In this document: positions 8,297-17,237 of the stretch, in pieces
Layout: each line of letters begins with the position of its first letter
How positions within the stretch are numbered: the first letter of the stretch is position 1
From: Acinetobacter sp. Ac_5812
GTDB taxonomy: Bacteria; Pseudomonadota; Gammaproteobacteria; Pseudomonadales; Moraxellaceae
Assembly (NCBI RefSeq): GCF_013072695.1
Contig: NZ_LXUK01000022.1
Location: forward strand, 927,084-991,083
Length of the DNA stretch: 64,000 bases
Direction: 5' to 3'
Program-made: the position numbers and the translations under genes
The notes under the pieces: model-generated
Database searches by the model: none
Seen by the model: only the letters and a program-made list of their open reading frames with translations
What the model was told of the DNA's origin: nothing

Positions 8297-8327
8297 TTGC
8301 CCGTTGAAATCATTTAACTTTAAAAAG

Positions 8328-8357
8328 TAAAAAAGCCTATCAATTGATAGGCTTTTT
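8328..8357 (-). terminator. Terminator before capsid unit
   Basis: AAAAAGCCTATCAATTGATAGGCTTTTT hairpin on the minus strand, just after the stop at 8,372. Confidence 0.85.
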
Positions 8358-8371
8358 CAAATTAGGAATTT

Positions 8372-8674
8372 TTAACCAGACACACCACTAGAAACATAAA
8401 TTTCTACACTGTTTCCAGCAGTTACAACATATCGTATTTTGTCCCAAGCATGTTGTCTAAATGGTTCACTGTCAGGCGACGCGGCAGCAATTGTCACAAT
8501 TGGCGACCAATGTTCTTCATTCCCAATATCAGCATTGGGGTGATTGCTGCCAAAGAAATCAACCACAGCACCATTGCCTATAACCTGATAATTAAAAATT
8601 GCTGACGTACATTGTGCAACCATGCCCTTATCGCCAGTATTTTTATTTGTTTCGTTAAGCACTAAAAAAGTCAT
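8372..8674 (-). CDS. Small late protein, unknown (100 aa)
   Basis: 100-residue beta-rich protein, alone in a unit between a late element (8,741) and a terminator (8,328-8,357), directly upstream of the capsid unit. No membrane segment. Single-gene expression and position would fit an abundant virion protein such as a decoration or fibre-tip protein, but no motif is recognised. Confidence 0.6.
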   Translation of the reverse strand: MTFLVLNETNKNTGDKGMVAQCTSAIFNYQVIGNGAVVDFFGSNHPNADIGNEEHWSPIVTIAAASPDSEPFRQHAWDKIRYVVTAGNSVEIYVSSGVSG

Positions 8675-8740
8675 AATCTATATCTTTATTTACGAATATT
8701 TGTTTATTATCAAAAAAAGAACAACATAAAAACTATTCAA

Positions 8741-8747
8741 GTTCCGA
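8741..8747 (-). promoter_or_regulatory. Late element variant (TCGGAAC) copy 4
   Basis: Minus-strand TTTCGGAAC, one base different from the others, 67 bases before the ATG at 8,674. Confidence 0.5.
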
Positions 8748-8761
8748 AATAATTAAAAGCA

Positions 8762-9928
8762 TCAAATCGCTAAAATACCAATTGGCATTGGCTGTATAAC
8801 AATTACACCATCTGCTACCCCAATACCAGCAGCTCCCGTTTGTATGCTTTGAGAAACTGTCTCAGCTTCGTAATCAGACGTAACATTGTGATCAGAAAAA
8901 TATAGTGCTTGTCGGATAATGAAATTGTCGGTGTGCATCTGCAATGCTGCCAACTGTTTTGTGGAGCTGTTAGGTCTAAATGCTACAATCTTATAGTTTT
9001 TATTTGTGATGAATATGAATGGGGTGTTTGCTGTAATACCTCCCGTCAGTGTAAAACTCCCTCTTACCCACAAAATACCATTGATCTTGGCAAACTGTAG
9101 GTCCCTATCAACCACATTAGCAGCTAGCCTTCCAATTGTTGCGATTGAAACCCAAGTTACTGGTGAAGGAATTGTGTCCAATTGTGCTTGAGTTTTACCG
9201 AATGCCTGAATAAAAGTATCACCTGCAACAATTTTAGTCGCATTACTTGTATTCAGCCCTGTTAACAATGTTGATCTGACATTTGACGCAAAATTATCAA
9301 TGATATTCTTGATCTGACCTTGAGCCTTGCTTATGGCTTGAACAACAGTATCAGTTGCAATAATAGCTGTGTTTACCGGATTGAATCCATTGATCACTGA
9401 TACCAATACACGTTCTACTTTGAAATATAGGTTTTGATTGCCTTCTGGTACCTCATCGGTATTAGATCCGACATTTATTCCAGAAATATTCCAAACACCA
9501 GGTGTACCACTCCAGATTGCAGATAATCGTCCAAAATTTTGTGATTCTTTAATATGTGCGTAATCCCCATCATTACCAATCGGGATTGCTTCTATGAGTT
9601 TTGCATAGCTATCATGCAATCCCCTAAAATGTTGTTGATATTCAATTTTATCAAGTTTATTAATACCTAAATCATTAATCTGAGGTTGTAATTGAATTAA
9701 TGAATTAGGTAATTGTGACTCAGGAATAGTTCCTTGAACTAAATCGGCTTTACCTCCTAATTCACCTTCTAACTCATCTGCTCTTTGTACTAAAGCGATA
9801 TATTCATCATTATCTGCTTTAGTAGAAAGTAACTGTATTAAGTCGACTTGGTCATCGATATTGCCTTTAACAGCTCCCCAATTTGAAGGACGGCTACCCC
9901 CAAGATTAAGATGTGCTTTTGATTTCAT
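8762..9928 (-). CDS. Tail-fibre-like / receptor-tip protein
   Basis: 388 residues. An N-terminal Gly/Asn-rich stretch (NLGGSRPSNWGAVKG) is followed by heptad-like helices with LLSTKADNDEYIALVQRADELEG, typical of trimeric fibre stalks, then two similar linker units (TAIIATDTVVQAISKAQGQI and ATKIVAGDTFIQAFGKTQAQ). The C-terminal 130 residues are beta-rich (ILWVRGSFTLTGG). Such a layout suits a fibre or tip. Last gene of the long unit starting at 14,314 and overlapping the previous gene by one base (TAATG). Confidence 0.55.
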   Translation of the reverse strand: MKSKAHLNLGGSRPSNWGAVKGNIDDQVDLIQLLSTKADNDEYIALVQRADELEGELGGKADLVQGTIPESQLPNSLIQLQPQINDLGINKLDKIEYQQHFRGLHDSYAKLIEAIPIGNDGDYAHIKESQNFGRLSAIWSGTPGVWNISGINVGSNTDEVPEGNQNLYFKVERVLVSVINGFNPVNTAIIATDTVVQAISKAQGQIKNIIDNFASNVRSTLLTGLNTSNATKIVAGDTFIQAFGKTQAQLDTIPSPVTWVSIATIGRLAANVVDRDLQFAKINGILWVRGSFTLTGGITANTPFIFITNKNYKIVAFRPNSSTKQLAALQMHTDNFIIRQALYFSDHNVTSDYEAETVSQSIQTGAAGIGVADGVIVIQPMPIGILAI

Positions 9929-10803
9929 TATTCAATCACCTTGAAAGCAATAACATGTTGGCCTAGCAATTTACCTTGGCTTTTCAATGATATTTCTAGT
10001 TGAGCAAATCCTACTTTCCACATTTCGGTTGTACCCAATGATTCCAAATCAACCAACCCTATTTGATTTAAATCTGGGCTAGATATCAGCGTAGCTATGT
10101 CTTCGTTTGCATTGCTTTTCACTACCGCTTCAATAACCATATCGGAAGTAATATCTATAGGTTGTTCTGTTTCCAAATCTGAAAAGCTTACTGAAGTAAA
10201 AAATTGTTCACCGCGCTTAAACTCTATTAAATCTCTTAACATTTTGATTGCCACCCTTAGTTCCACTTCCGATTTAACAGGGTCCAACCCCAACTCATCA
10301 CGGCGATTCAACACGTACTTTTTGCCAAAATCAGACATTAATGTTTGACCTGTGATATGCACAATTTCAAACCAGACAATAAAGCCTTCATAAATCATTA
10401 ATGCCAGTAAATCCCCTTCCTGAAACTCTAAATCTGGGATTTGGTTAATTTGCTCTTTGAGCGTGTCTAATTCAGCGTTATAAGCTGCAATTTGTACGAT
10501 GAGTGTTAAATCACTTGGGTTATTCATACTGCTATTTTTATGAATTACGCCCCCATTAAATTTATCTGGAAGTACAAACGCAAACCCGAGTGGATCATAT
10601 TCGTAGTTAGGCTCATCCTGAATCGATAATGCATTTGCCTCAAAGGATAAAAGGTCTACAGGCTTTTCTGCATCGATAGGATTACTGTAAACAATACGCT
10701 TACGCCATACTTGTGTTGGAATACTCCCTAATGTGTTCATCACAACACGTCTTGCTGCAAGATGACGGCCATTTGCTACACGATTTACTGCACTATTTAG
10801 CAT
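9928..10803 (-). CDS. Phage structural protein, unknown (291 aa)
   Basis: 291-residue soluble protein without a recognised motif. Its ATG lies inside the end of the preceding gene (ATGCTAAATAG), indicating coupled translation. The mid-part is acidic and beta-rich. Position between a SWIM-type protein and a fibre-like protein suggests a head-tail connector or baseplate role. Inference only. Confidence 0.6.
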   Translation of the reverse strand: MLNSAVNRVANGRHLAARRVVMNTLGSIPTQVWRKRIVYSNPIDAEKPVDLLSFEANALSIQDEPNYEYDPLGFAFVLPDKFNGGVIHKNSSMNNPSDLTLIVQIAAYNAELDTLKEQINQIPDLEFQEGDLLALMIYEGFIVWFEIVHITGQTLMSDFGKKYVLNRRDELGLDPVKSEVELRVAIKMLRDLIEFKRGEQFFTSVSFSDLETEQPIDITSDMVIEAVVKSNANEDIATLISSPDLNQIGLVDLESLGTTEMWKVGFAQLEISLKSQGKLLGQHVIAFKVIE

Positions 10804-11965
10804 TTAGACCTCTCATATAAATATCAAAATCATCTTGGCTGATTTCGTTTCTTACCCACAAATCTGCCATGCGTTTAGCTTGAGATTGTTTATCTTTATT
10901 CAATGTGTGGATTACAGCCTCAAGGCGTGATTGAACCATTAACTTATGCATCTTATTTTCAAGTGCTTTGATTTCTTTCATCTGCTTAGCAAAATGCCTT
11001 TTGGCGACTTTTTCTGCCCGTCGCATCATTTCCTGTTCAGCTTTTTGGATATTAGAGACAATTGGTTTAGACATACCATTTTGTAAATCTTCAACTTGCT
11101 GGCTGATCTGGTCATTGATTTGTGCATCAGAAAGCTTATAACGGGCTCCAACTTGTTTTTTACGATCTGCTTCAACTTGTTTTTTTAAATATTGGATACC
11201 AGCGGGTGAAGTGATCCATTTAGCAACACGAAGAACGTGTTTACATGCTACACCGGACAAATGCGGATTTCTTACCTTAGGAAATCCCCCTTCATGACGG
11301 CCTAAACAATAGCCTCCGATTGTTGCCATGTATCGATACCAGAATGTATGCCGTTCACAATCACACTCAAATCTAATTTTTCCGTTTGCCAATCTATTTT
11401 TAACGGTTGAAATTGCTTCTTTTTTAATGTCAAAAACAACAGATGTGAAATTAGTAAATTCAACTTCAACATGGTGATTTTGTACTTTACTATTAGGACC
11501 TGCATTTGTGAGAAAGTGAACTAATCCACTTTTTCGACTTAAGGGTACCGCTAAATAAATTTGTTCATTTGCTCTTTGGATATCATCAGCCAAACTCAAA
11601 TTAATAATATTCTGAATGGTAATACCCTTCTTATACTGGTCCTTCAGTAGCAGAATATTGTCTTGAAAAGCTAGAATATCATCTCTGGTAATTCGACGTG
11701 GTGGCTCACCAGGTTGTAGGCCTAATGTTGTATATAGAACCTTTTCAACATCGTAGTCTTTACCTTTAGCAATATCTTCAGGGCGTAAAAACATTGGTCG
11801 TGGAATTTTCCGACCGCGATCATCAAATTCAATTTCTTTCTCAGCAAATGCACGCTGCTTATTATCTTGACTTCTTCGCCCTTGCAAGTCTCTACGCAAG
11901 CTTCCGTTTTTTAATGCTTCTTGCATTTGCAAGTAGGCTTGTTGGAAATGGTCATTATTAGACAT
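10793..11965 (-). CDS. Phage protein with SWIM-type zinc motif
   Basis: 390 residues. Residues 201-243 contain CDCERHTFWYRY...GYCLGR...GVACKH, i.e. C201-x-C203, H206 and C241-x-H243, the CxC...CxH arrangement of SWIM zinc-binding domains. The region before it is a charged helical N-terminus (QGRRSQDNKQRAF), and the last 130 residues are a long Lys/Arg/Gln coiled coil. SWIM motifs bind DNA or protein. In this operon it could be a virion or packaging-related protein. I cannot tell whether it is structural. Complete, with no lesions. Confidence 0.65.
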   Translation of the reverse strand: MSNNDHFQQAYLQMQEALKNGSLRRDLQGRRSQDNKQRAFAEKEIEFDDRGRKIPRPMFLRPEDIAKGKDYDVEKVLYTTLGLQPGEPPRRITRDDILAFQDNILLLKDQYKKGITIQNIINLSLADDIQRANEQIYLAVPLSRKSGLVHFLTNAGPNSKVQNHHVEVEFTNFTSVVFDIKKEAISTVKNRLANGKIRFECDCERHTFWYRYMATIGGYCLGRHEGGFPKVRNPHLSGVACKHVLRVAKWITSPAGIQYLKKQVEADRKKQVGARYKLSDAQINDQISQQVEDLQNGMSKPIVSNIQKAEQEMMRRAEKVAKRHFAKQMKEIKALENKMHKLMVQSRLEAVIHTLNKDKQSQAKRMADLWVRNEISQDDFDIYMRGLNAK

Positions 11966-11973
11966 ATTCCCTC

Positions 11974-12246
11974 CTACAAAACGTATTCGTTACGCAAGCG
12001 CAAAACATCGATAATTAATGGTACAGCTATACGCTTCTCTGGCAATTTCTCCCAAATACCATTTACTCCACAAGCAACCTGAATAACATCAACATGCTGA
12101 CGGGTGCCGTAGATACGGAAACTCAATAGTGTTGGATCCTTTGCCTCATCCGACTGTACATCCCAAACAACTAGATTATTCAACTTCCCTTGCTGAATAT
12201 TTCTATTTATATGGTCCCTTATGGCATTTCGATATTCGTTGATCAT
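11974..12246 (-). CDS. Small late protein, unknown (90 aa)
   Basis: 90 residues, mixed alpha/beta (VVWDVQSDEAKDPTLLSFRIYGTR). It overlaps the preceding gene by 4 bases (ATGA) and ends 8 bases before the next. Size and operon position resemble small tail-completion or connector proteins. No motif recognised. Confidence 0.55.
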   Translation of the reverse strand: MINEYRNAIRDHINRNIQQGKLNNLVVWDVQSDEAKDPTLLSFRIYGTRQHVDVIQVACGVNGIWEKLPEKRIAVPLIIDVLRLRNEYVL

Positions 12247-12656
12247 AGGAGTAGCCCATGTTCCCAGAAGTCATTAATTTTAGTTTCATCAAAACCAATG
12301 AGTGAAAACATAATCAATGTATATTCATTGAGTCGACCAAAAATTCTACTTTCATTCAGCTCAATTTCTACAATGCTTCTTTGCTTATTATCGCCAATGT
12401 CTCCAATTGCTTTTTTCAGATTTTCGTATTCGTTGTACTCAACTAGAGCTCGTAAAAACTGACGTCTCTCAAGTGGCTGTAAAGAATTCAAATAATTTCT
12501 GTTCTTTTCATCCTCAGTTAAATAATTTTCAGGATATAAATGATGATCAATTTCGATTTTAGTCATCATTTTCATATCTTTTAAAATTAAATGATCTTGA
12601 GAACCATCCGATTCAAGTGCATGAACTTGGCCATTAGAATCTTTAAAATATTTCAT
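12243..12656 (-). CDS. Tail fibre assembly-like protein
   Basis: 137 residues starting at the ATG at 12,656, which overlaps the stop of the fibre gene by one base (TAATG). The segment LQPLERRQFLRALVEYNEYENLK resembles the short helical module of tail-fibre assembly proteins (xxRQFxxALxxxG), and the C-terminus ends in a Trp-containing helix (INDFWEHGLLL). The position directly after the fibre gene supports a chaperone role in fibre folding or attachment. Confidence 0.5.
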   Translation of the reverse strand: MKYFKDSNGQVHALESDGSQDHLILKDMKMMTKIEIDHHLYPENYLTEDEKNRNYLNSLQPLERRQFLRALVEYNEYENLKKAIGDIGDNKQRSIVEIELNESRIFGRLNEYTLIMFSLIGFDETKINDFWEHGLLL

Positions 12657-14314
12657 TATCGTAACTCCGTCCAAGCCACAACCTCACCTGAGTTTATCCT
12701 GTAGTTGCTTCCGTCTGGCACAACTGATGATAATGTGGAAACTACCCACCCACCCGGACCCACATCACATTGAGCTCCAGCTCGAAAAATGGTGTTTACA
12801 TATAGATTAACCGGTTGATTGCCTCCATCGTGGTACGCTCGCACAACTATCGAAACTTCAATTGCTCGACCTGTTGTATTCCAATAGGTTGTATTAGCAG
12901 CTCGATTACTCTTAACATCAACAATTGATTGACCCACCCCAATCACTTGTAGTGGTGGGGCATTTTCTAAAATCGTTACTCGATCAGACAATGCATTATC
13001 TGCATTAACTCTTGCAGTATTAGCTTGATCTATTTTGTCATTCAGTAAGTTATCGCTATAGATTCGCGAGTCACGTTCTGTATTCTGTTGTTGCTGTAAA
13101 TTACTATCTGCACTCTCACGCCAGCCTCGTTCTTGATCTATATTTCCCTGTAATTGATTGTCATTTGTAATGCGGGCATCGCTCTCCCAACCTATTCTCT
13201 GCAATAAATCTGCATCTGCCTGAGTACGCCATAATTGCTCATTTTCAAGATCTGTTTGGCGAGCATATTGTGGATGTGGATCATATGCATCCAAATGTTC
13301 ACGTTTTTTTAATAAAGTTGGTTCCGGAAACATTGTGGGGTTAACGTCATTAACATTGATCAAATTTAGATCAAATGTATGTAGATCATTAACTGAACCT
13401 ATAGCCTCAAAGTGTTGGCTACTAGTATGTAAGACAGGAGATAATCCTTTTTCAGTGTAAAGAATGTATTTTGTCCCACCACGAGCGTAAAAATACTCGT
13501 GACTATTAAAATAAATTTGATCTATTTTAATAATTGGTGATTTTTCAGACCAAACAAATTGAAATTTATCGATATTCCTAAGACCAAGGTTTTCACCCCA
13601 CGCTAGCCTATAATCGCTCCACTCCGCATAAATATTAAAAGTGTTTGAGTGGTGCGTGGACCAAGGACAAGTATAGGTATATAGCGGTGTATCAATATAA
13701 AATTTACAATCTTGTCGACTTCTTAGATCGATAGTGACCGGGTAATACGTGTTCGAGTCCAGAGCAGTTAAATCCAAAATATGCTTTTCAAGTAATGAAT
13801 ACTTGTTGAATGCATTTACATCGACATTTAAGGCATATTGCGGATGTGGATTGGGATGATCTAAATGCTGATTCATCAAAGCAATACAGATTGGTGTATT
13901 TGGGTCAATCGTAACGATCAGATTTGCAAGATTAATTGTAGAAAGTATCATTCCAAAAGTAGAAATGGTGACAATATTTTCCACTAAGCGAATAAGAGGA
14001 GTATTTGTTGTTGTAGCAGCAATCGCAAAAAGAACACCAGCATCGGTATAAATACCTATTTCAAAACCATCAGCAGTAATAATCGGCTCAATACTTGATA
14101 CAAATCTCAATGTGTGAGAATTAGGTTCTACCCCTCCACCATTTAATGGATAGCGACCTACTTCAGCAACTAAAGAAGAATTCCCTAATGCTGTCAGTGG
14201 TTCATATTTAGCAGTGCCTATAGCGATATGGGATAAAGAAACATTCAAGCCTAGACTTGCTGCGTTAAGTGCCACGCCTTTCCCAGCATCTGTTAAATAA
14301 TATTGAATAACCAT
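12656..14314 (-). CDS. Tail fibre protein
   Basis: 552 residues. The N-terminus (MVIQYYLTDAGKGVALNAA) followed by LSHIAIGTAKYEP is the typical opening of Mu/P2-type tail-collar fibre proteins that attach to the baseplate. Two copies of H-P-Q-Y motifs, DHPNPHPQYA near residue 155 and AYDPHPQYA near 345, mark fibre repeats. A long coiled region with repeated ADADLLQRI, DNQLQGNID and RDSRIYSDN units follows, then a beta-rich C-terminal head for receptor binding. First gene of the long late unit; late element at 14,376. RBS GGGTGA before the ATG. Confidence 0.8.
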   Translation of the reverse strand: MVIQYYLTDAGKGVALNAASLGLNVSLSHIAIGTAKYEPLTALGNSSLVAEVGRYPLNGGGVEPNSHTLRFVSSIEPIITADGFEIGIYTDAGVLFAIAATTTNTPLIRLVENIVTISTFGMILSTINLANLIVTIDPNTPICIALMNQHLDHPNPHPQYALNVDVNAFNKYSLLEKHILDLTALDSNTYYPVTIDLRSRQDCKFYIDTPLYTYTCPWSTHHSNTFNIYAEWSDYRLAWGENLGLRNIDKFQFVWSEKSPIIKIDQIYFNSHEYFYARGGTKYILYTEKGLSPVLHTSSQHFEAIGSVNDLHTFDLNLINVNDVNPTMFPEPTLLKKREHLDAYDPHPQYARQTDLENEQLWRTQADADLLQRIGWESDARITNDNQLQGNIDQERGWRESADSNLQQQQNTERDSRIYSDNLLNDKIDQANTARVNADNALSDRVTILENAPPLQVIGVGQSIVDVKSNRAANTTYWNTTGRAIEVSIVVRAYHDGGNQPVNLYVNTIFRAGAQCDVGPGGWVVSTLSSVVPDGSNYRINSGEVVAWTELR

Positions 14315-14375
14315 AGTTCACCCATTTGTCCACTATGGTTATTCTGTTCTAGAAGTACTCTTTCTCAGGCGGTTA

Positions 14376-14382
14376 GTTCCAA
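14376..14382 (-). promoter_or_regulatory. Late element (TTGGAAC) copy 5
   Basis: Minus-strand TATTTGGAAC 62 bases before the tail fibre ATG and 16 bases after the stop of the terminase-like gene at 14,398. Confidence 0.6.
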
Positions 14383-14397
14383 ATACATTTATATAAT

Positions 14398-15162
14398 CTA
14401 GTTTGACTTCTTAAAAAAATTTCCATCAACAATACACGGCTTTAAATCTGAGGCTATAGCGAGTTTCCCGTGTTCATCCCATTCATATAAGGGGTTCTCA
14501 GCCGCACTGAATGTTAATGATTTCCATTTTTCACTGTGCTGGGTATGATAAAAAAAGCCTTCTGAGGATATATCAGTATCCATTTTCTGCGAAAATATAC
14601 ATCTGTTATCATGATGGACCAAACTACCACAACCAACTTCTAACCATGACTGATTAATTCTTGCTGCATCAATAACAATCAATAGATAGTTTTCGCTGAA
14701 TGTCCCTGCTATTGAGTGAGGTTCATTTCGACTTTGTTCCCTTTTTATTGTTACATTTGCAAAATATTCCCGTCCTTTGATGCAAAATGATTTAGCTTTT
14801 CCAACAATATATTTAGCTAAGTACACCAAAGCATTTTGAGATATCTTCTTAATAAATCCTGCTATACACTCCCTTAAAACTAAATGCTTGATATCTTTCT
14901 GTGGCGTCAGGATTAATGTACAGGAATCGATTTTGAACAATAAGTTATGCAAAATAGTGATTGCGAATGCATCCATCATAGCTTCGTCACAACCCCATCC
15001 ATATTTGACTGACACCCGATTACCATTGACCTGAATATTTTCAAAAAAAAGTGCTTGCTGCCATGTAGGAATAAATCCAAATGCATCAACCGCAAACTTC
15101 TTAATATCATTTTGATAAATTAGTACATCTTTTTTCCATTGAGGGTGATTATATAAATCCAT
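14398..15162 (-). CDS. Terminase ATPase-domain paralogue with lost Walker motifs
   Basis: 254 residues that align along their length with the N-terminal ATPase part of the neighbouring large terminase: IKKFAVDAFGFIPTWQQALFFE versus IYAFAVEALGVTPTWQQELLFE, HNLLFKIDSCTLILTPQ versus WHLLFFDESITMFTAPQ, and SLVHHDNRCIFSQ versus ALTHVDNRAVMTSQ. The Walker A loop GHGTGKT has become GWGCDEA and the Walker B end LLWGDE has become LLIVIDA, so both the P-loop lysine and the catalytic acid are gone. The nuclease half is absent. The frame is intact and the gene has its own late element (15,228), so it is not simply decaying. Perhaps a regulator or structural partner of packaging. Confidence 0.75.
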   Translation of the reverse strand: MDLYNHPQWKKDVLIYQNDIKKFAVDAFGFIPTWQQALFFENIQVNGNRVSVKYGWGCDEAMMDAFAITILHNLLFKIDSCTLILTPQKDIKHLVLRECIAGFIKKISQNALVYLAKYIVGKAKSFCIKGREYFANVTIKREQSRNEPHSIAGTFSENYLLIVIDAARINQSWLEVGCGSLVHHDNRCIFSQKMDTDISSEGFFYHTQHSEKWKSLTFSAAENPLYEWDEHGKLAIASDLKPCIVDGNFFKKSN

Positions 15163-15227
15163 ATTTCAATCCAAACTTTTAATTAAGTTTGAATATTAAT
15201 TCCATGATTTGGCTAAAATTTCCTTAA

Positions 15228-15234
15228 GTTCCAA
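15228..15234 (-). promoter_or_regulatory. Late element (TTGGAAC) copy 6
   Basis: Minus-strand TATTTGGAAC, 66 bases before the ATG of the terminase paralogue and 6 bases after the terminase stop. Confidence 0.6.
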
Positions 15235-15239
15235 ATACT

Positions 15240-17228
15240 CTATTCAATTGTCTTTGCTGCCTCTTTCAGCTTGTCAAACCTTGATTTGCGCGCTGCTCGC
15301 TCTTGTGCCTCTGGACTATCATCTGCAACTACCACACTTTCATATGCTTCCGTATAGAATACGTTTTCTAGGAACAAGAATGCAAAAACATCGCCCAAAT
15401 CGGGTGATTTAATCCCTTGGCGCTTCATCTCATCTTTGCTTAGTATCTTGTATCGGCTATGTTCATCAAAAGTATATGGAATTTTTATAATCTGGTCCTG
15501 AATCTTGACCTTGTATTTCTTGGTTTTAACTTTGAATCTTCCCGACTCAATAGCACGTTTTAGACAAACATAGGCCAATGCACGCTTGTTCACATACTCT
15601 TTACGATTATCATTGTTGAAGCAAGCACCGCCCCAATACACTGGCATATACCAAATACCATTTTTCTTAAGAAGTTGTCCTAAGCCTTTACCTGCCCCGT
15701 TATCATCAACTACAAGAGTTGCATTAGGATATTTGAGGATACACTCATTAATCTTGGCTAAGAGCTCAGTGATATCATCCCTGTTCTTACACAAAGGAAT
15801 ATCAACTACTTCTACACGTCGGGCACGATCACCCCATTGTGCCTCACCCCATACTTTAGAAACAGCAATAACAGAGTCATCACGGCCCACACCCCCCCCC
15901 ACATCGACAGTGATGACATAACCAAAAATATGTTCTTCAAATATCGATGCACCGACGTACATATCTTCGGCTTGACGTTTGGTAATTAAGAACTCATCAG
16001 CGCGATCAGGGAATTGCCCTAAAACACGGATTTGATACTGTGGATCATCACGGCTACCGTATTTTTGTCGTTGTTCTTCTAATGATTGCTTACTTACAAG
16101 TGGTGATTCTTCACCATTGAACGTTAATGCTATCCATACACCGCCAGCCCTATGACTTAACTTGTGATGTGTTTCATAGAACATACCCGCATTACGGGTT
16201 GGCTGAGATGTCATAACAGCACGGTTATCTACGTGTGTTAATGCTCCTAAAGCTACATCCCAAATTTCATCTGCAATACCACTCGCTTCATCACCCCAAA
16301 GCAAGTAATTGTCTGCATGGTTCCCTGCTAAATTTGTTGGTTGGTGCTTTGGTGCGGTTTTGGCAAAGACATACCACTTTTCCTTGTAGCCTTTGATATA
16401 GACTAATTCAGATTGATAACCAACATAATCAGCAAGCCAAGCTAATGGACCAGCTTTAAGCCGTGCCAGGTTAATACTGATTTCTTTCCAGACTTGTTTC
16501 TTTAACTGCCCGATCTGGGGAGCAGTAAACATCGTGATTGATTCATCAAAGAATAAGAGATGCCATAAAGCAACAATACCAGCTGAAGCGGTTTTACCCG
16601 TGTTGTGATGGACCATACCATCAGCTGTGAGGAAGGTTGCATCTCCATCGAGTACGAAGCCGTAATAGTCACCTTCCCCCAAAGCGGTAACATTTTTTAT
16701 TTTTACAGGCCAAAGTTTTCTATGTCTAAATTCATAGGCTGCAAATTGTTGCTTGGTTTCTTCAGGCCACTCTAGATATTTCGATACCAATACTTCCATG
16801 GTATCACCAGCTTTCCAGCCGTTTTTAGTTTCAAGTGAGACTAAGCAAAGAATATGCGATTTGTTATAAACATGCTTTGAGCCATTGGCATACTCAAATT
16901 GATAAAGCTCTTGATAACCTTGGACGACCTTGATGACTTCACGCGGAGTAAAGCCATCTATACCCATTACGGCATCATTTATTGTTATTTTTTCGACACG
17001 TTTCCATTTGCCGTTTGCTAAGCGTATTTTTGTGCCTTTACCAAAGCAACCATGGCCTGAAGCTACAGAAGTACGGCTACCATCAAACTGGATAGATTCA
17101 AAAAGTAATTCTTGTTGCCACGTCGGTGTAACACCTAATGCCTCAACAGCAAAGGCATAAATGTCATATCGATAACGTGCACAGAGTTCCCACCACTCAG
17201 GGATATCTTTAAGAGGTTTTAGAGCCAT
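15240..17228 (-). CDS. terL: Terminase large subunit with intein in Walker A
   Basis: 662 residues as translated: 513 of terminase plus a 149-residue intein (residues 61-209). The joined sequence gives the Walker A loop GHGTGKT. Walker B is YLLWGDEAS, the motor domain is followed by TSQPT, and the C-terminal RNase H-like nuclease has VITVDVGGGVGRDD, VVDIPL, and NATLVVDDNGAGKGL acidic motifs. The enzyme packages DNA into the prohead and cuts it. Start MALKPLKDIP. Last gene of the unit beginning at the protease candidate (19,478). Activity in this host depends on protein splicing. Confidence 0.92.
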   Translation of the reverse strand: MALKPLKDIPEWWELCARYRYDIYAFAVEALGVTPTWQQELLFESIQFDGSRTSVASGHGCFGKGTKIRLANGKWKRVEKITINDAVMGIDGFTPREVIKVVQGYQELYQFEYANGSKHVYNKSHILCLVSLETKNGWKAGDTMEVLVSKYLEWPEETKQQFAAYEFRHRKLWPVKIKNVTALGEGDYYGFVLDGDATFLTADGMVHHNTGKTASAGIVALWHLLFFDESITMFTAPQIGQLKKQVWKEISINLARLKAGPLAWLADYVGYQSELVYIKGYKEKWYVFAKTAPKHQPTNLAGNHADNYLLWGDEASGIADEIWDVALGALTHVDNRAVMTSQPTRNAGMFYETHHKLSHRAGGVWIALTFNGEESPLVSKQSLEEQRQKYGSRDDPQYQIRVLGQFPDRADEFLITKRQAEDMYVGASIFEEHIFGYVITVDVGGGVGRDDSVIAVSKVWGEAQWGDRARRVEVVDIPLCKNRDDITELLAKINECILKYPNATLVVDDNGAGKGLGQLLKKNGIWYMPVYWGGACFNNDNRKEYVNKRALAYVCLKRAIESGRFKVKTKKYKVKIQDQIIKIPYTFDEHSRYKILSKDEMKRQGIKSPDLGDVFAFLFLENVFYTEAYESVVVADDSPEAQERAARKSRFDKLKEAAKTIE
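16602..17048 (-). mobile_element. Mini-intein in terL Walker A
   Basis: 149 codons between GHG and TGKT. Block A starts CFGKGTKIRLANGKWKRV with the nucleophile Cys1; block B is in GSKHVYNKSHILCLV (His present); block F/G is YYGFVLDGDATFL ... ADGMVHHN with the penultimate His and terminal Asn, followed by Thr as the +1 residue. No LAGLIDADG or HNH endonuclease domain fits in the length, so it is a mini-intein that can no longer spread by homing on its own. Confidence 0.92.
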
Positions 17229-17237
17229 ACATCACCG

